From positions 1 through 64,000 of the forward strand of contig CAWDZB010000026.1 in the NCBI GenBank assembly GCA_963806685.1: a DNA stretch of 64,000 nucleotides. The letters are read 5' to 3'. The notes under the pieces were generated by a model. It ran no database searches and had not been told where the DNA came from. It saw only the letters and a program-made list of their open reading frames with translations. Made by a program: the position numbers and the translations under genes. This DNA comes from DDH964 sp963806685 (GTDB taxonomy: Bacteria > Desulfobacterota > Desulfuromonadia > Desulfuromonadales > DDH964). Of the stretch, positions 44,900 through 53,132 are shown one piece after another. Position 1 is the first letter of the stretch; the number at the start of each line of letters is the position of its first letter.

Positions 44900-45901
44900 T
44901 TATCCCTGCGCCTGCACCGCAGTGATGGCGGCAACGCTGATGATGTCTTCCACCGAACAGCCGCGGGAGAGGTCGTTGACCGGCTTGGCCAGCCCCTGGA
45001 TAATCGGCCCGACCGCTTCGGCCCCGGCCAGGCGTTCGACCAGCTTGTAGCCGATGTTGCCGGCATCGAGGTCGGGGAAGATCAGGGTGTTGGCCTTGCC
45101 GGCGACGCTCGAGCCGGGAGCCTTCTTGGCGCCGACCTTGGGCAGCAGGGCAGCATCGGCCTGCAGCTCGCCGTCGATCTGCAGCTTGGGGTCGAGCCCC
45201 TTGGCGATCTCCAGCGCCTGGAGGACCTTGTCAACGTCGCCATGCTTGGCGCTCCCCTTGGTGGAGAAGGAGAGCATCGCCACCCGCGCCTCGACGCCGA
45301 GGAAGCTCTGGCAGCTGCGCGCCGTGGCCACCGCGATCTCCGCCAGGGCCTGCGCGTCGGGGTTGGGGTTGACGGCGCAATCGGCGAAGAGGATGGTGCC
45401 GTTCTCGCCGAACTCGGGGGTCTTGGTGACCATCAAAAAGACCGAGGAGACGGTCTTCATCCCCGGCGCGGTTCCGATCACCTGGAAGGCGGCACGCAGC
45501 ACGTCGCCGGTGGTGTTGAAGGCCCCGGCCACCGCCCCGCCGGCATCACCCTTGTGCACCATCATCGCGCCGAAGTAGAGGTTGTCGTCGCCAGTGAGCA
45601 GCGACTTGGCCTCGTCGCGGGAGAGCCCCTTCTTCTTGCGCAGTTCCACCAGCTCGTCGACGTAAGCCTCGAGCTGTGGCGCGGCCTTGGGATCGAGCAG
45701 GGTCACGCCTTCCAGCGAGGCGCCGAGTTCCTTGGCCTTGGCCTCCAGGGTCTCCGGAGCGCCGAGCAGCACCACCCTGGCCAGCCCGTCGGCGACGATC
45801 TGGCCGGCGGCCTGGACCATGCGGTCGTCGTAGCCCTCCGGCAGCACCACGGTCTGCAGGCTCTGGCGGGCTTTGGCTTTGATCTGGTCAACTAAATGCA
45901 T
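44900..45901 (-). CDS. pta: Phosphate acetyltransferase
   Basis: 333-residue enzyme that interconverts acetyl-CoA and acetyl phosphate. It is the short form, with only the PTA_PTB domain: VVLPEGYDDRM at the N-terminus, GDAGGAVAGAFNTTGDVLRA and ADCAVNPNPDAQ in the middle, NIGYKLVERLAGA near the end. GGAGGAG precedes the ATG at 45901. It pairs functionally with ackA, although the KAS III gene and a strand switch lie between them. Confidence 0.96.
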   Translation of the reverse strand: MHLVDQIKAKARQSLQTVVLPEGYDDRMVQAAGQIVADGLARVVLLGAPETLEAKAKELGASLEGVTLLDPKAAPQLEAYVDELVELRKKKGLSRDEAKSLLTGDDNLYFGAMMVHKGDAGGAVAGAFNTTGDVLRAAFQVIGTAPGMKTVSSVFLMVTKTPEFGENGTILFADCAVNPNPDAQALAEIAVATARSCQSFLGVEARVAMLSFSTKGSAKHGDVDKVLQALEIAKGLDPKLQIDGELQADAALLPKVGAKKAPGSSVAGKANTLIFPDLDAGNIGYKLVERLAGAEAVGPIIQGLAKPVNDLSRGCSVEDIISVAAITAVQAQG

Positions 45902-46028
45902 GACAATCTCCTCCAAAACATAGTTTGAATATGGGGTTCTTTTATAACCGAAGGGCCGGAGACGGTCAACCCTTTTCCCCGGCGCGGAAAAGCAGATTGT
46001 TTGCTGGCCCCGGGGGAAAGCCTTCGTG

Positions 46029-46034
46029 TATAAT
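46029..46034 (+). promoter_or_regulatory. Candidate -10 box of tonB
   Basis: A consensus TATAAT about 37 bp before the tonB start. No matching -35 at 16-18 bp; the identification rests on the -10 alone. Confidence 0.35.
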
Positions 46035-46070
46035 GGCGCGGGTCAAAAGGGCACGACATCCCGAACCCGT

Positions 46071-46979
46071 ATGGAGCTCATGGACCTCAATCGCCGTTCC
46101 GATCCGCTGCTGATCGGTTTTCTGACCCTTTCGCTGCTGCTCCACCTGCTGCTCCTCTACCTGGTTCCCCGCCACGCCCTGCTGCCGGCGGCTCCGAAGG
46201 AGGAAGCGCCGGTAGAGGTCGAGATGCGCCCGCCGCAACCGAAGGAGCGGGAGCTGGAACTTCCCAAGACCCCCGACCAGGTCCGCACCCAACCCGCCAA
46301 GCGCCTCGGGCCGAGCAATCAGCAGGTAAAAAAGGAGACGGCACCGCGCGGCAAGGACTTCGAGGACCGCACCCCCAGCGCCCCGACTCCGCCGCCCCGC
46401 CCCCAGCAGCAGGCTCGAATGCAGCCGGCCCAGCCTCCGGCGGCCCCGGCTGAGCAGCATCCCGTCCGGCCGGAATCCAGCGCACCGCCGCCGCAGACAA
46501 CCGCGAAGGTGCCGGAGAAGCTGCCGTCGCTCCAGGACCTGCTCACCCTGCCAAAAACCACCACCAACCGCATGGTTTCAGAATTGCGGGAGAAGTATCG
46601 CGCGGACGTGGAAGAGGGGAACGCGGTCTGGCTCGATACCGAGAAAGACCTCCTCAACTCCTTCTTCCAGCGCTTCAAGGACGGCATCTACCGGGTCTGG
46701 AACTATCCCCAGCAGGCCGCCGAGCGGGGCGAGGAGGGGGTCTGCCTGCTGAAGATCACCATCCTCCATGACGGCAGCGTGACCAATGTCCAGCTCATGG
46801 ACAGTTCCGGCTCGCCGGCTCTCGACAACGAGGCGATCGCCGCGGTGCGTCGCGGCGGACCCTATGGAAACCTGCCCCGCTCCTACCAGGAGAAGGAGCT
46901 GAACATCTTCGCCTTTTTCCGCTACAACCTGCTGCGCTCCCATGCCACCCGGCCGGGGGACATCTTCGGCAGCAACTGA
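46071..46979 (+). CDS. Energy-transducing protein TonB
   Basis: 302-residue protein with one N-terminal membrane helix (about 12-34), a long Pro/Gln/Ala-rich periplasmic spacer (about 40-165) and a C-terminal TonB domain (about 195-290) with GVCLLKITILHDGSV and the SSGSPALDNEAI signature. It would transfer proton-motive energy to outer-membrane transporters. No exbB/exbD or receptor gene is adjacent. Two in-frame ATGs (46071 and 46080) are possible; GGAG is too close to the second for a firm choice. Confidence 0.87.
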   Translation: MELMDLNRRSDPLLIGFLTLSLLLHLLLLYLVPRHALLPAAPKEEAPVEVEMRPPQPKERELELPKTPDQVRTQPAKRLGPSNQQVKKETAPRGKDFEDRTPSAPTPPPRPQQQARMQPAQPPAAPAEQHPVRPESSAPPPQTTAKVPEKLPSLQDLLTLPKTTTNRMVSELREKYRADVEEGNAVWLDTEKDLLNSFFQRFKDGIYRVWNYPQQAAERGEEGVCLLKITILHDGSVTNVQLMDSSGSPALDNEAIAAVRRGGPYGNLPRSYQEKELNIFAFFRYNLLRSHATRPGDIFGSN

Positions 46980-47003
46980 AAAGGGCCCCGACCGGGGCCC
47001 TTT
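46980..47003. terminator. Bidirectional terminator between tonB and gcvPB
   Basis: 10-bp stem AAAGGGCCCC / GGGGCCCTTT with a 4-nt loop, starting in the tonB stop codon and ending 4 bp from the gcvPB stop. Serves both convergent transcripts. Confidence 0.8.
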
Positions 47004-47007
47004 CCTG

Positions 47008-48465
47008 TTACGATCCCTCCCACTTCAGCACCGGATTGCGTGCCGCCGCAGTCTCGTCGAGGCGCCGGGTGCGGGTTCGGACCGGCGCCTGATGGAGCAG
47101 CGCGGGATTCTTTTCGGCCTCCCCGGCGATGGCCAACAAGGCCTCGCAGAACTCGTCGAGCACCTCCTTGCATTCGGTCTCGGTCGGCTCGATCATGATC
47201 GCCCCCTTCACCACCAGCGGAAAGTAGATGGTCGGCGGATGGTAGCCGTAGTCGATGAGGCGCTTGGCCAGATCGAGGGTATGGCAGTCGTCCCCCAGGT
47301 CGCGGTCGGAGAAGACCACCTCGTGCAGGGAGCGCCGGGCATGGGGCAGGTGGAAGGTCTTCTCGAGGCGGGCGCGCAGGTAGTTGGCATTGAGCACCGC
47401 CAGCTCGCTGACCCGGCGCAGGCCGCTACCCCCCAGGGAGAGGATGTAGGCGTAGGCTCGGACCAGGACGCCGAAGTTGCCGTTGAAGGAGCGCATGCGG
47501 CCGATCGACCGCGGCCGGTCGGTGTCGAGACGGTAGCCGTCGGCATCCCGCACCACCACCGGCGCCGGCAGAAACGGCTCGAGGGCGGCAGTGACTCCGA
47601 CCGGGCCGGAGCCAGGTCCGCCGCCACCGTGGGGGGTGGAAAAGGTCTTGTGTAGGTTGAAGTGCATGACGTCGATCCCCATGTCGCCGGGACGGGCGAT
47701 GCCGAGCAGGGCGTTGAGATTGGCGCCGTCGCAGTAGACCAGTCCGCCCTTGGCGTGGACCACTTCGCAGATCTCGCGGATCTGGGTCTCGAACAGTCCC
47801 AGGGTATTGGGGTTGGTGACCATCAGCGCGGCGACCTCGTCGTCCATCAGCGCCGCCACTGCGTCCGCGGAGAGGACGCCGTCGGAGGCGATCGGCACCA
47901 CCTCGTAGCCGCACAGCGCCGCCGAGGCGGGGTTGGTGCCGTGGGCGGTGTCGGGGATGATCACCTTGCGCCGCGCATTCCCCTGGGACTCGTGCCAGGC
48001 GCGGATCATCAGCATGCCCGCCAACTCGCCGTGGGCGCCGGCGGCCGGCTGCAGGGTCAGTGCCGGGAAGCCGGAGATCTCGGCCAGGGCACTCTGCAGC
48101 CGGAACATCAATTCCAGCGCCCCTTGGGAGAGCGCATCGGGGGTCTGGGGATGGAGGTCGACGAGGCCGGGCAGCCGCGCCGCCACCTCGTTGACCTTGG
48201 GGTTGTACTTCATGGTGCAGCTGCCCAAGGGGTAGAATCCCGAGTCGACGCCGTAGTTCCAGGTCGACAGCCGGGTGAAGTGGCGCACCACGTCGATTTC
48301 GGAAAGCTCCGGGAAGCCCTTGACCTCGTCACGGGTCAGCCCGGCCGGCAGTTCGGCGGCCGGCACGTCGAGGGGAGGGAGGCTGTAGCCACGGCGCCCC
48401 GGGTCAGAATGTTCGAAGAGGAGCTTCTCGTTGAGCACCAGGCCGCTGGTTCCGAGACTCTTCAT
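47008..48465 (-). CDS. gcvPB: Glycine dehydrogenase (decarboxylating) subunit 2, P2-protein
   Basis: 485-residue PLP-dependent half of the split P-protein of the glycine cleavage system. The PLP lysine is in NLHKTFSTPHGGGG (about residue 270), preceded by GLVYCDGANLNALLG. Works with gcvPA to decarboxylate glycine and load the aminomethyl group on GcvH. Last gene of the one-carbon operon; overlaps gcvPA by 4 nt. Confidence 0.96.
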   Translation of the reverse strand: MKSLGTSGLVLNEKLLFEHSDPGRRGYSLPPLDVPAAELPAGLTRDEVKGFPELSEIDVVRHFTRLSTWNYGVDSGFYPLGSCTMKYNPKVNEVAARLPGLVDLHPQTPDALSQGALELMFRLQSALAEISGFPALTLQPAAGAHGELAGMLMIRAWHESQGNARRKVIIPDTAHGTNPASAALCGYEVVPIASDGVLSADAVAALMDDEVAALMVTNPNTLGLFETQIREICEVVHAKGGLVYCDGANLNALLGIARPGDMGIDVMHFNLHKTFSTPHGGGGPGSGPVGVTAALEPFLPAPVVVRDADGYRLDTDRPRSIGRMRSFNGNFGVLVRAYAYILSLGGSGLRRVSELAVLNANYLRARLEKTFHLPHARRSLHEVVFSDRDLGDDCHTLDLAKRLIDYGYHPPTIYFPLVVKGAIMIEPTETECKEVLDEFCEALLAIAGEAEKNPALLHQAPVRTRTRRLDETAAARNPVLKWEGS

Positions 48466-49811
48466 GCCAGCACCTCCCCCAGTGCCTCCGCCAAAGCGTC
48501 GATCTCGGCGCGGCGGTTCTGTTCGGTCACGCAGACCAGGATCTGCTGCTTTCGGCCCCGATCATAGCGGCCGAGATCGACCCCGCCAAGGATCTGCCGC
48601 CCGGCCAGGGCCTCGAGAACCGTTTCGGCAGGCCGCGGCGTTTCGATGACGAACTCGTTGAAGGTCGGCCCCGAAAAAGGAAGGGTCACCTTGGGCAGAG
48701 CAGCGAGACGGCCCTTGGCATACTCGGCCTTGGCCAAGTTCTGCTGCGCCACCTCGCGGATCCCGGCCTTGCCGAGCAGCGCCAGGTAGACGGTGGCCAT
48801 CAATGCGCAGAGTCCCTGGTTGGAGCAGATATTGGAGGTCGCCTTTTCGCGGCGGATGTGCTGCTCGCGGGTCGCCAGGGTGAGGACGAAACCTCGGTGG
48901 CCGTCCTTGTCGATGGTCTGGCCGATGAGCCTTCCGGGCATGTTGCGCAGAAACTTCTGGCGGGCGGCAAAGAAGCCGACCCCCGGCCCGCCGTAGGAGA
49001 CCGGGATGCCGAAGCTCTGCCCCTCGCCGACGGCGAGGTCGGCGCCGAGCTCCCCGGGGGACTTGAGCAGGCCCAGGGCGATCGGCTCGGTGGTGACGCT
49101 GACCAGCAGCGCCCCGGCGTCATGAGCGATACCGGCCAGGACGGCAATATCTTCGACCACCCCGAAGAAGTTGGGGTAGCCCGCCACCACCGCCGCCGTC
49201 TCGGCATCGGCCAGCGCCTGCAGCCGGGCGCCATCGGTGGCGCCGGCGGCATTGCAGGGGACCTCGACCAACTCCAGGCCGATGAAGCTGCAGTAGGTCT
49301 CCACCGTCCGCCGGTAGTCGGGATGGAGGCCGGCGGAGAGCAGCACCCGCTTGCGTCGGGTGGCGCGGGCCGCTAGCAGCACCCCTTCGGCACAGGCCGA
49401 GGCGCCATCGTACATCGAGGCGTTGGCCTGATCCATACCAGTCAGCTGGCAGATCAGGGTCTGGAATTCGAAAATCGCCTGCAGGGTTCCCTGGCTGATC
49501 TCCGGCTGGTAGGGGGTGTAGGCGGTGTAGAATTCGCTGCGCGAAATCAGCTGGTCGACGACGGCGGGGATGAAATGGTTGTAGGCGCCGCCGCCGAGAA
49601 AGGAGCTGTGGTCGGCGGCGGTGGCGTTGCGCGCGGCCAGCTGTCGCAGCTCTCGCAGCAGGTCGCTCTCGGCCAGCGCTTCGGGCAACAGCAGTGGCCG
49701 CTGCAGGCGCACCGCGGGCGGAACTTCGCAGAACAGCGCCTCGATGGAGGCGACGCCGATCGTCGCCAGCATCTGGCGCACGTCCTCCTCGGTATGGGGC
49801 AGGTAACGCAT
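48462..49811 (-). CDS. gcvPA: Glycine dehydrogenase (decarboxylating) subunit 1, P1-protein
   Basis: 449-residue partner of GcvPB with the PLP-transferase fold but without the PLP lysine. The N-terminus (MRYLPHTEEDVRQML) and FLGGGAYNHFIPAVVDQL, YTPYQPEISQG and TGMDQANASMYDG are diagnostic. Split P-protein is typical of this and many anaerobic lineages. 29 bp after gcvH. Confidence 0.96.
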   Translation of the reverse strand: MRYLPHTEEDVRQMLATIGVASIEALFCEVPPAVRLQRPLLLPEALAESDLLRELRQLAARNATAADHSSFLGGGAYNHFIPAVVDQLISRSEFYTAYTPYQPEISQGTLQAIFEFQTLICQLTGMDQANASMYDGASACAEGVLLAARATRRKRVLLSAGLHPDYRRTVETYCSFIGLELVEVPCNAAGATDGARLQALADAETAAVVAGYPNFFGVVEDIAVLAGIAHDAGALLVSVTTEPIALGLLKSPGELGADLAVGEGQSFGIPVSYGGPGVGFFAARQKFLRNMPGRLIGQTIDKDGHRGFVLTLATREQHIRREKATSNICSNQGLCALMATVYLALLGKAGIREVAQQNLAKAEYAKGRLAALPKVTLPFSGPTFNEFVIETPRPAETVLEALAGRQILGGVDLGRYDRGRKQQILVCVTEQNRRAEIDALAEALGEVLA

Positions 49812-49840
49812 GGCAGACTCCCGGTAGGGGGCGAGGAAGA

Positions 49841-50227
49841 TCAGTCCTGCTCGGCGACAAATTCCTGGTAGGCGTCGACATCGAGCAGGTCGTCGAGCTG
49901 GCTCGGCTCACTGAGGCGGATCTTGATCATCCAGCCGTCCTCGTAGGGGGAGGTGTTGATAACCTCCGGCGCGTCGGGGAGCTCCTCGTTGACCTCCACC
50001 ACCTCCCCGGAAACCGGGGCGTAGACGTCGGAAACCGCCTTGACCGACTCGACGACGCCGAAGGGCTTGCCGAGCTCGACCAGGGTTCCCACCTCGGGCA
50101 GTTCGACGAAGACCACGTCGCCCAGGGCGTCCTGGGCAAAGTCGGTGATGCCAACGGTGACGATTTCGTCCTCGACCAGGGCCCACTCATGCTCTTCGGT
50201 GTATTTCAGTTCTTCGGGAAATTCCAT
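49841..50227 (-). CDS. gcvH: Glycine cleavage system H protein
   Basis: 128-residue lipoyl carrier that shuttles the aminomethyl group between P, T and L proteins. The lipoylated Lys63 is in ESVKAVSDVYAP, in the expected beta-hairpin. Length is standard. It follows gcvT by 52 bp with a GGAGG upstream. Lipoate-attachment enzymes are not in the window. Confidence 0.97.
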   Translation of the reverse strand: MEFPEELKYTEEHEWALVEDEIVTVGITDFAQDALGDVVFVELPEVGTLVELGKPFGVVESVKAVSDVYAPVSGEVVEVNEELPDAPEVINTSPYEDGWMIKIRLSEPSQLDDLLDVDAYQEFVAEQD

Positions 50228-50279
50228 GACGTCCTCCTTGGCGGTAGGGGCCGGCCGAAAGCCGCCCGCATGTAATGGG

Positions 50280-51374
50280 CTATTTTCTGATAAACGGGGT
50301 CTTGACCACCTCGGCGGCCACCTTGCGGCTGCGGATGCCGACCGCCAACTTCATGCCGACGGCGGTACAGTCGGGGCGCACCAGGGCCAGGGCGATCCCG
50401 ACCCGCAAGCTCGGTGACATGGTGCCGCTGGTCACCACCCCGACCTCTTCGTCGCCGGCAAAGAGCGGGTAGTCGGTGCGCGGCACCCCCGCCTCGGTCA
50501 TCCGCAGGCCGACCAGGCGCCGCGGTACTCCCTCCTCTTTCTGCCGGCGCAGCGCCGCGGCGCCGACGAAGGAGGGCTTGTCGAGCTTGGTGATCCAGCC
50601 GAGGCCGGCCTCCAGGGGGGTGATCTCCGGGGAGAGTTCGTGGCCGTAGAGGGCATACTTCATCTCCAGGCGCAGGGTGTCGCGGGCACCAAGACCGACC
50701 GGGACCAGGCCATCCCTCCGGCCGACCTCGAGCAGTGCCGTCCAGAGCCGCTCGGCGCCGTCCGGGGCAAAATAGAGCTCGAAACCCTCCTCGCCGGTAT
50801 AGCCGGTGCGGGAGATGATGGCCGGCACCCCGTCCACCTGCCCCTGGTAGAAGTGGTAATAGCCGATAGCGGCCAGATCGGCTTCGGTGAGCCGGGCGAG
50901 AATCTCGCCCGCCGCCGGCCCCTGCAGGGCGAGCTGGGCGAAATCGTCGCTGACGTTGCGAAGGGTCACGCCGGGGAAATTCCCGTCCTCGAGGACCTCC
51001 TCCATCCAGGCGAAGTCCTTGTCGGTGTTGGCGGCGTTCACGCAGAAAAGGTAGTGGTCGAGATCGAAGCGGTAGAGGGTGACGTCGTCGACCACCCCGC
51101 CGTGGGGATAGCACAGGGCGCTGTACTGAACCTGGCCGTTGGCCAGCCGGGCCGCGTCGTTGATCGTCAGTTCCTGGATGTAGGCCAGCGCGCCGGTTCC
51201 CTTGACCTCGATCTCGCCCATGTGGGAGACGTCGAACAGGCCGGCGGCATTGCGCACCGCCAGGTGTTCCTCGATCACCCCGCGGTACTGGACCGGCATC
51301 TCCCAGCCGCCGAATTCCACCATCCGGGCGCCGAGTTTGCGGTGCAACCCGTTCAAAGGCGTCTTCTTCAGCAT
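50280..51374 (-). CDS. gcvT: Aminomethyltransferase (glycine cleavage T protein)
   Basis: 364-residue folate enzyme that transfers the methylene group from GcvH to tetrahydrofolate, releasing ammonia, or runs in reverse. It opens with the family region (RMVEFGGWEMPVQY then DVSHMGEIEV) and has RTGYTGEEGFELY in the middle and SGTMSPSL near the C-terminus. GGGAGG precedes the ATG. Upstream is heptamer array E and metF. Confidence 0.96.
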   Translation of the reverse strand: MLKKTPLNGLHRKLGARMVEFGGWEMPVQYRGVIEEHLAVRNAAGLFDVSHMGEIEVKGTGALAYIQELTINDAARLANGQVQYSALCYPHGGVVDDVTLYRFDLDHYLFCVNAANTDKDFAWMEEVLEDGNFPGVTLRNVSDDFAQLALQGPAAGEILARLTEADLAAIGYYHFYQGQVDGVPAIISRTGYTGEEGFELYFAPDGAERLWTALLEVGRRDGLVPVGLGARDTLRLEMKYALYGHELSPEITPLEAGLGWITKLDKPSFVGAAALRRQKEEGVPRRLVGLRMTEAGVPRTDYPLFAGDEEVGVVTSGTMSPSLRVGIALALVRPDCTAVGMKLAVGIRSRKVAAEVVKTPFIRK

Positions 51375-51396
51375 GGTTCCTCCCTGGAAAGCAATA

Positions 51397-51452
51397 TTGA
51401 ATTTTGAATGGCGAATTTTGAATTCAAATCAACATTCAAAATTCAGAATTAT
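51397..51452. repeat. Heptamer array E (TTGARTT type, two inverted arms)
   Basis: Eight units in exact 7-nt register: TTGAATT, TTGAATG, GCGAATT, TTGAATT, then in inverted sense CAAATCA, ACATTCA, AAATTCA, GAATTAT. Fills the gcvT-metF gap and enters the metF stop codon. AT-rich amid GC-rich genes. The two arms could pair in RNA. Confidence 0.8.
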
Positions 51453-52303
51453 GCCAGCAACTCCGGAATCCGCTCCTCGGCCCCCAGGGTCATCAGGTGC
51501 GCCCCCTGACAGTGGCGGCGGGCGGCGGCGACCATTTCCCGGGCGATGGCCACCCCTTCCTCGCGTTGGTCGGCGGCGCCTTCGAGCCGGGCGATCAGCG
51601 TATCGGGGACCTGCACGCCGGGGATGTTGGCGTTGAGGAAGCGCGCCATCCTGGCGCTTTTCAGCAGCAGCACGCCGAGCAACACCGGCACCCCCAGCGG
51701 CCGGGCCGCGGCCATGAACTCCCCCAGCTTGGCAGTATCGAAGACCGCCTGGGTCTGGAAAAAGCGCGCACCGTTCTCGACCTTCTTGCGATATTTCTGG
51801 AACATCAGCTCAAAGGGCTCGGCCTCCGGGGTCACGGCCGCCCCGACAAAGAAGACCGGCGCCCCGGAAAGGGACTTGCCGGCCATGTCGGTTCCCCGGG
51901 TGAGGCCATCGGCGACCTGCAGCAACTGCACCGAATCGAGGTCGAAAACCGGCCGCGCCTGGGGGTGGTCGCCGAAGCGGGCATGATCGCCGGAAAGAAG
52001 CAGCAGGTTCTCGATACCGAGGGCCGCCGCACCAAGCAGATCGGCCTGCAACGCCATGCGATTACGGTCCCGACAGGTCATCTGCAGGATCGGCTCGTAG
52101 CCTTCGCGCACCAGCAGGCTGGCCAGTGCCAGCGGACAGAGACGCATGTTCGCCCCCTGGTTGTCGGTGACGTTGATCGCCGTCACACCGGAGAGCTGCT
52201 GCGCCTTGGCCAGCGCTTCGCTGACGTCACACCCCTTGGGCGGGGCGATCTCGGCGGTGACGACGAAGGCGCCGGCAGCCAGTTGTTGCCGGAGTTGAGA
52301 CAT
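51449..52303 (-). CDS. metF: Methylenetetrahydrofolate reductase, MetF
   Basis: 284-residue FAD enzyme of the MTHFR barrel fold that reduces methylene-THF to methyl-THF. Visible are VTAEIAPPKGCD at the N-terminus, AINVTDNQGANMR, LQMTCRDRNR and LLLLSGDHARFGDHP in order, all family positions. It is the short MetF type found with MetV in acetogen-like clusters, and metV lies directly upstream. Confidence 0.93.
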   Translation of the reverse strand: MSQLRQQLAAGAFVVTAEIAPPKGCDVSEALAKAQQLSGVTAINVTDNQGANMRLCPLALASLLVREGYEPILQMTCRDRNRMALQADLLGAAALGIENLLLLSGDHARFGDHPQARPVFDLDSVQLLQVADGLTRGTDMAGKSLSGAPVFFVGAAVTPEAEPFELMFQKYRKKVENGARFFQTQAVFDTAKLGEFMAAARPLGVPVLLGVLLLKSARMARFLNANIPGVQVPDTLIARLEGAADQREEGVAIAREMVAAARRHCQGAHLMTLGAEERIPELLA

Positions 52304-52316
52304 GGGAGTCCGTGAG

Positions 52317-52407
52317 GGTTAACGGTGACGGGGTGGGGCCGAGTGCCGGGAGCTGAAGATCACCGCCTGCGATCATTGACACCCGTTACCCAGTTAGCCG
52401 TCACTTG
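52317..52407. repeat. Heptamer array B (GGTNACG type, two inverted arms)
   Basis: Left arm GGTTAAC, GGTGACG, GGGTGGG (52317-52337); right arm in inverted sense CACCCGT, TACCCAG, TTAGCCG, TCACTTG (52380-52407), with the core TNAC recurring at 7 or 8 nt. It fills the metF-metV gap and overlaps the metV stop. Confidence 0.65.
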
Positions 52408-53045
52408 ATTTTGAACCGGCCGGGCTTTTTAACTTTTCCCCAGTTCTTGGGCGGCACCGGGCGGGCGAAAACCCCCTTGCGCCCCTGGCGCTTGAGGCGT
52501 TCGTAGATCAGGTGCCAGGCACAGTCGATCTCCCGGTCGGCCTCGCAGCGCCCCTGTTCCATGCCGCCGCAGGGGCCGTTGAGCAGTCCCTTGGCGCAAT
52601 TGGTCACCGGGCAGATGCCGGCGGTCTCGTTGAGAATGCAGTCCCCGCACAGCGAGCACTTCTCCTCGAACTGGCCGACCCGGCGGACGTTGCCGAGAAA
52701 GAGGGAATTGAGGCCGCCGATCACCTGCTGATCGGTATTGGTCGAGATCGACTGGATGCCGGCGCCACAGGCCAGCACCAACAGCGCGTCGGCCGCCGCT
52801 ACCTCGCTGCGATGCTGGCGCAGGTCGCGGGCGGAGCGCAGGATATGGCAGGCCTCGTCGACGATCATGCTGCCGGTGACCTCGCGGCCCTGCTCCTGCA
52901 GCCATTCCTGGAGCCGGAAAACCTCTTCCTCGCCGCCGGCCTTGCAGACTGTGGCGCAGGCCGCGCAGCCGACCAGGAACAGCCGCTGCAGGCCGTCCAG
53001 GGTGGCAAGGAGTTCCTCGGGGCTCTTTTGTTCGCTGATAATCAT
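52401..53045 (-). CDS. metV: MetV-type methylenetetrahydrofolate reductase partner
   Basis: 214-residue protein of the MTHFR C-terminal (MetV) family, a zinc- and probably Fe-S-binding partner of MetF in bacteria using the methyl branch of C1 reduction. Cys motifs: CAACATVC near the N-terminus and CSLCGDCILNETAGICPVTNC, then NGPCGG, towards the C-terminus. The pairing with metF suggests an electron donor other than plain NADH. The gene is flanked by heptamer arrays on both sides. Confidence 0.87.
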   Translation of the reverse strand: MIISEQKSPEELLATLDGLQRLFLVGCAACATVCKAGGEEEVFRLQEWLQEQGREVTGSMIVDEACHILRSARDLRQHRSEVAAADALLVLACGAGIQSISTNTDQQVIGGLNSLFLGNVRRVGQFEEKCSLCGDCILNETAGICPVTNCAKGLLNGPCGGMEQGRCEADREIDCAWHLIYERLKRQGRKGVFARPVPPKNWGKVKKPGRFKIK

Positions 53046-53053
53046 ATTGAACC

Positions 53054-53130
53054 GGTGACGGGTGAGGTGGGACAGGTAACGGGTCTCGGGGAATCAGACC
53101 TGTCACCCGTTACCCTTAACCCATTACCGC
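53054..53130. repeat. Heptamer array C (GGTNACG type, two inverted arms)
   Basis: Eleven units in perfect 7-nt register. Left arm: GGTGACG, GGTGAGG, TGGGACA, GGTAACG, GGTCTCG. A central GGGAATC and AGACCTG follow. Right arm, inverted: TCACCCG, TTACCCT, TAACCCA, TTACCGC. It fills almost the whole metV-folD spacer. The clearest of the five arrays. Confidence 0.85.
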
Positions 53131-53132
53131 CT

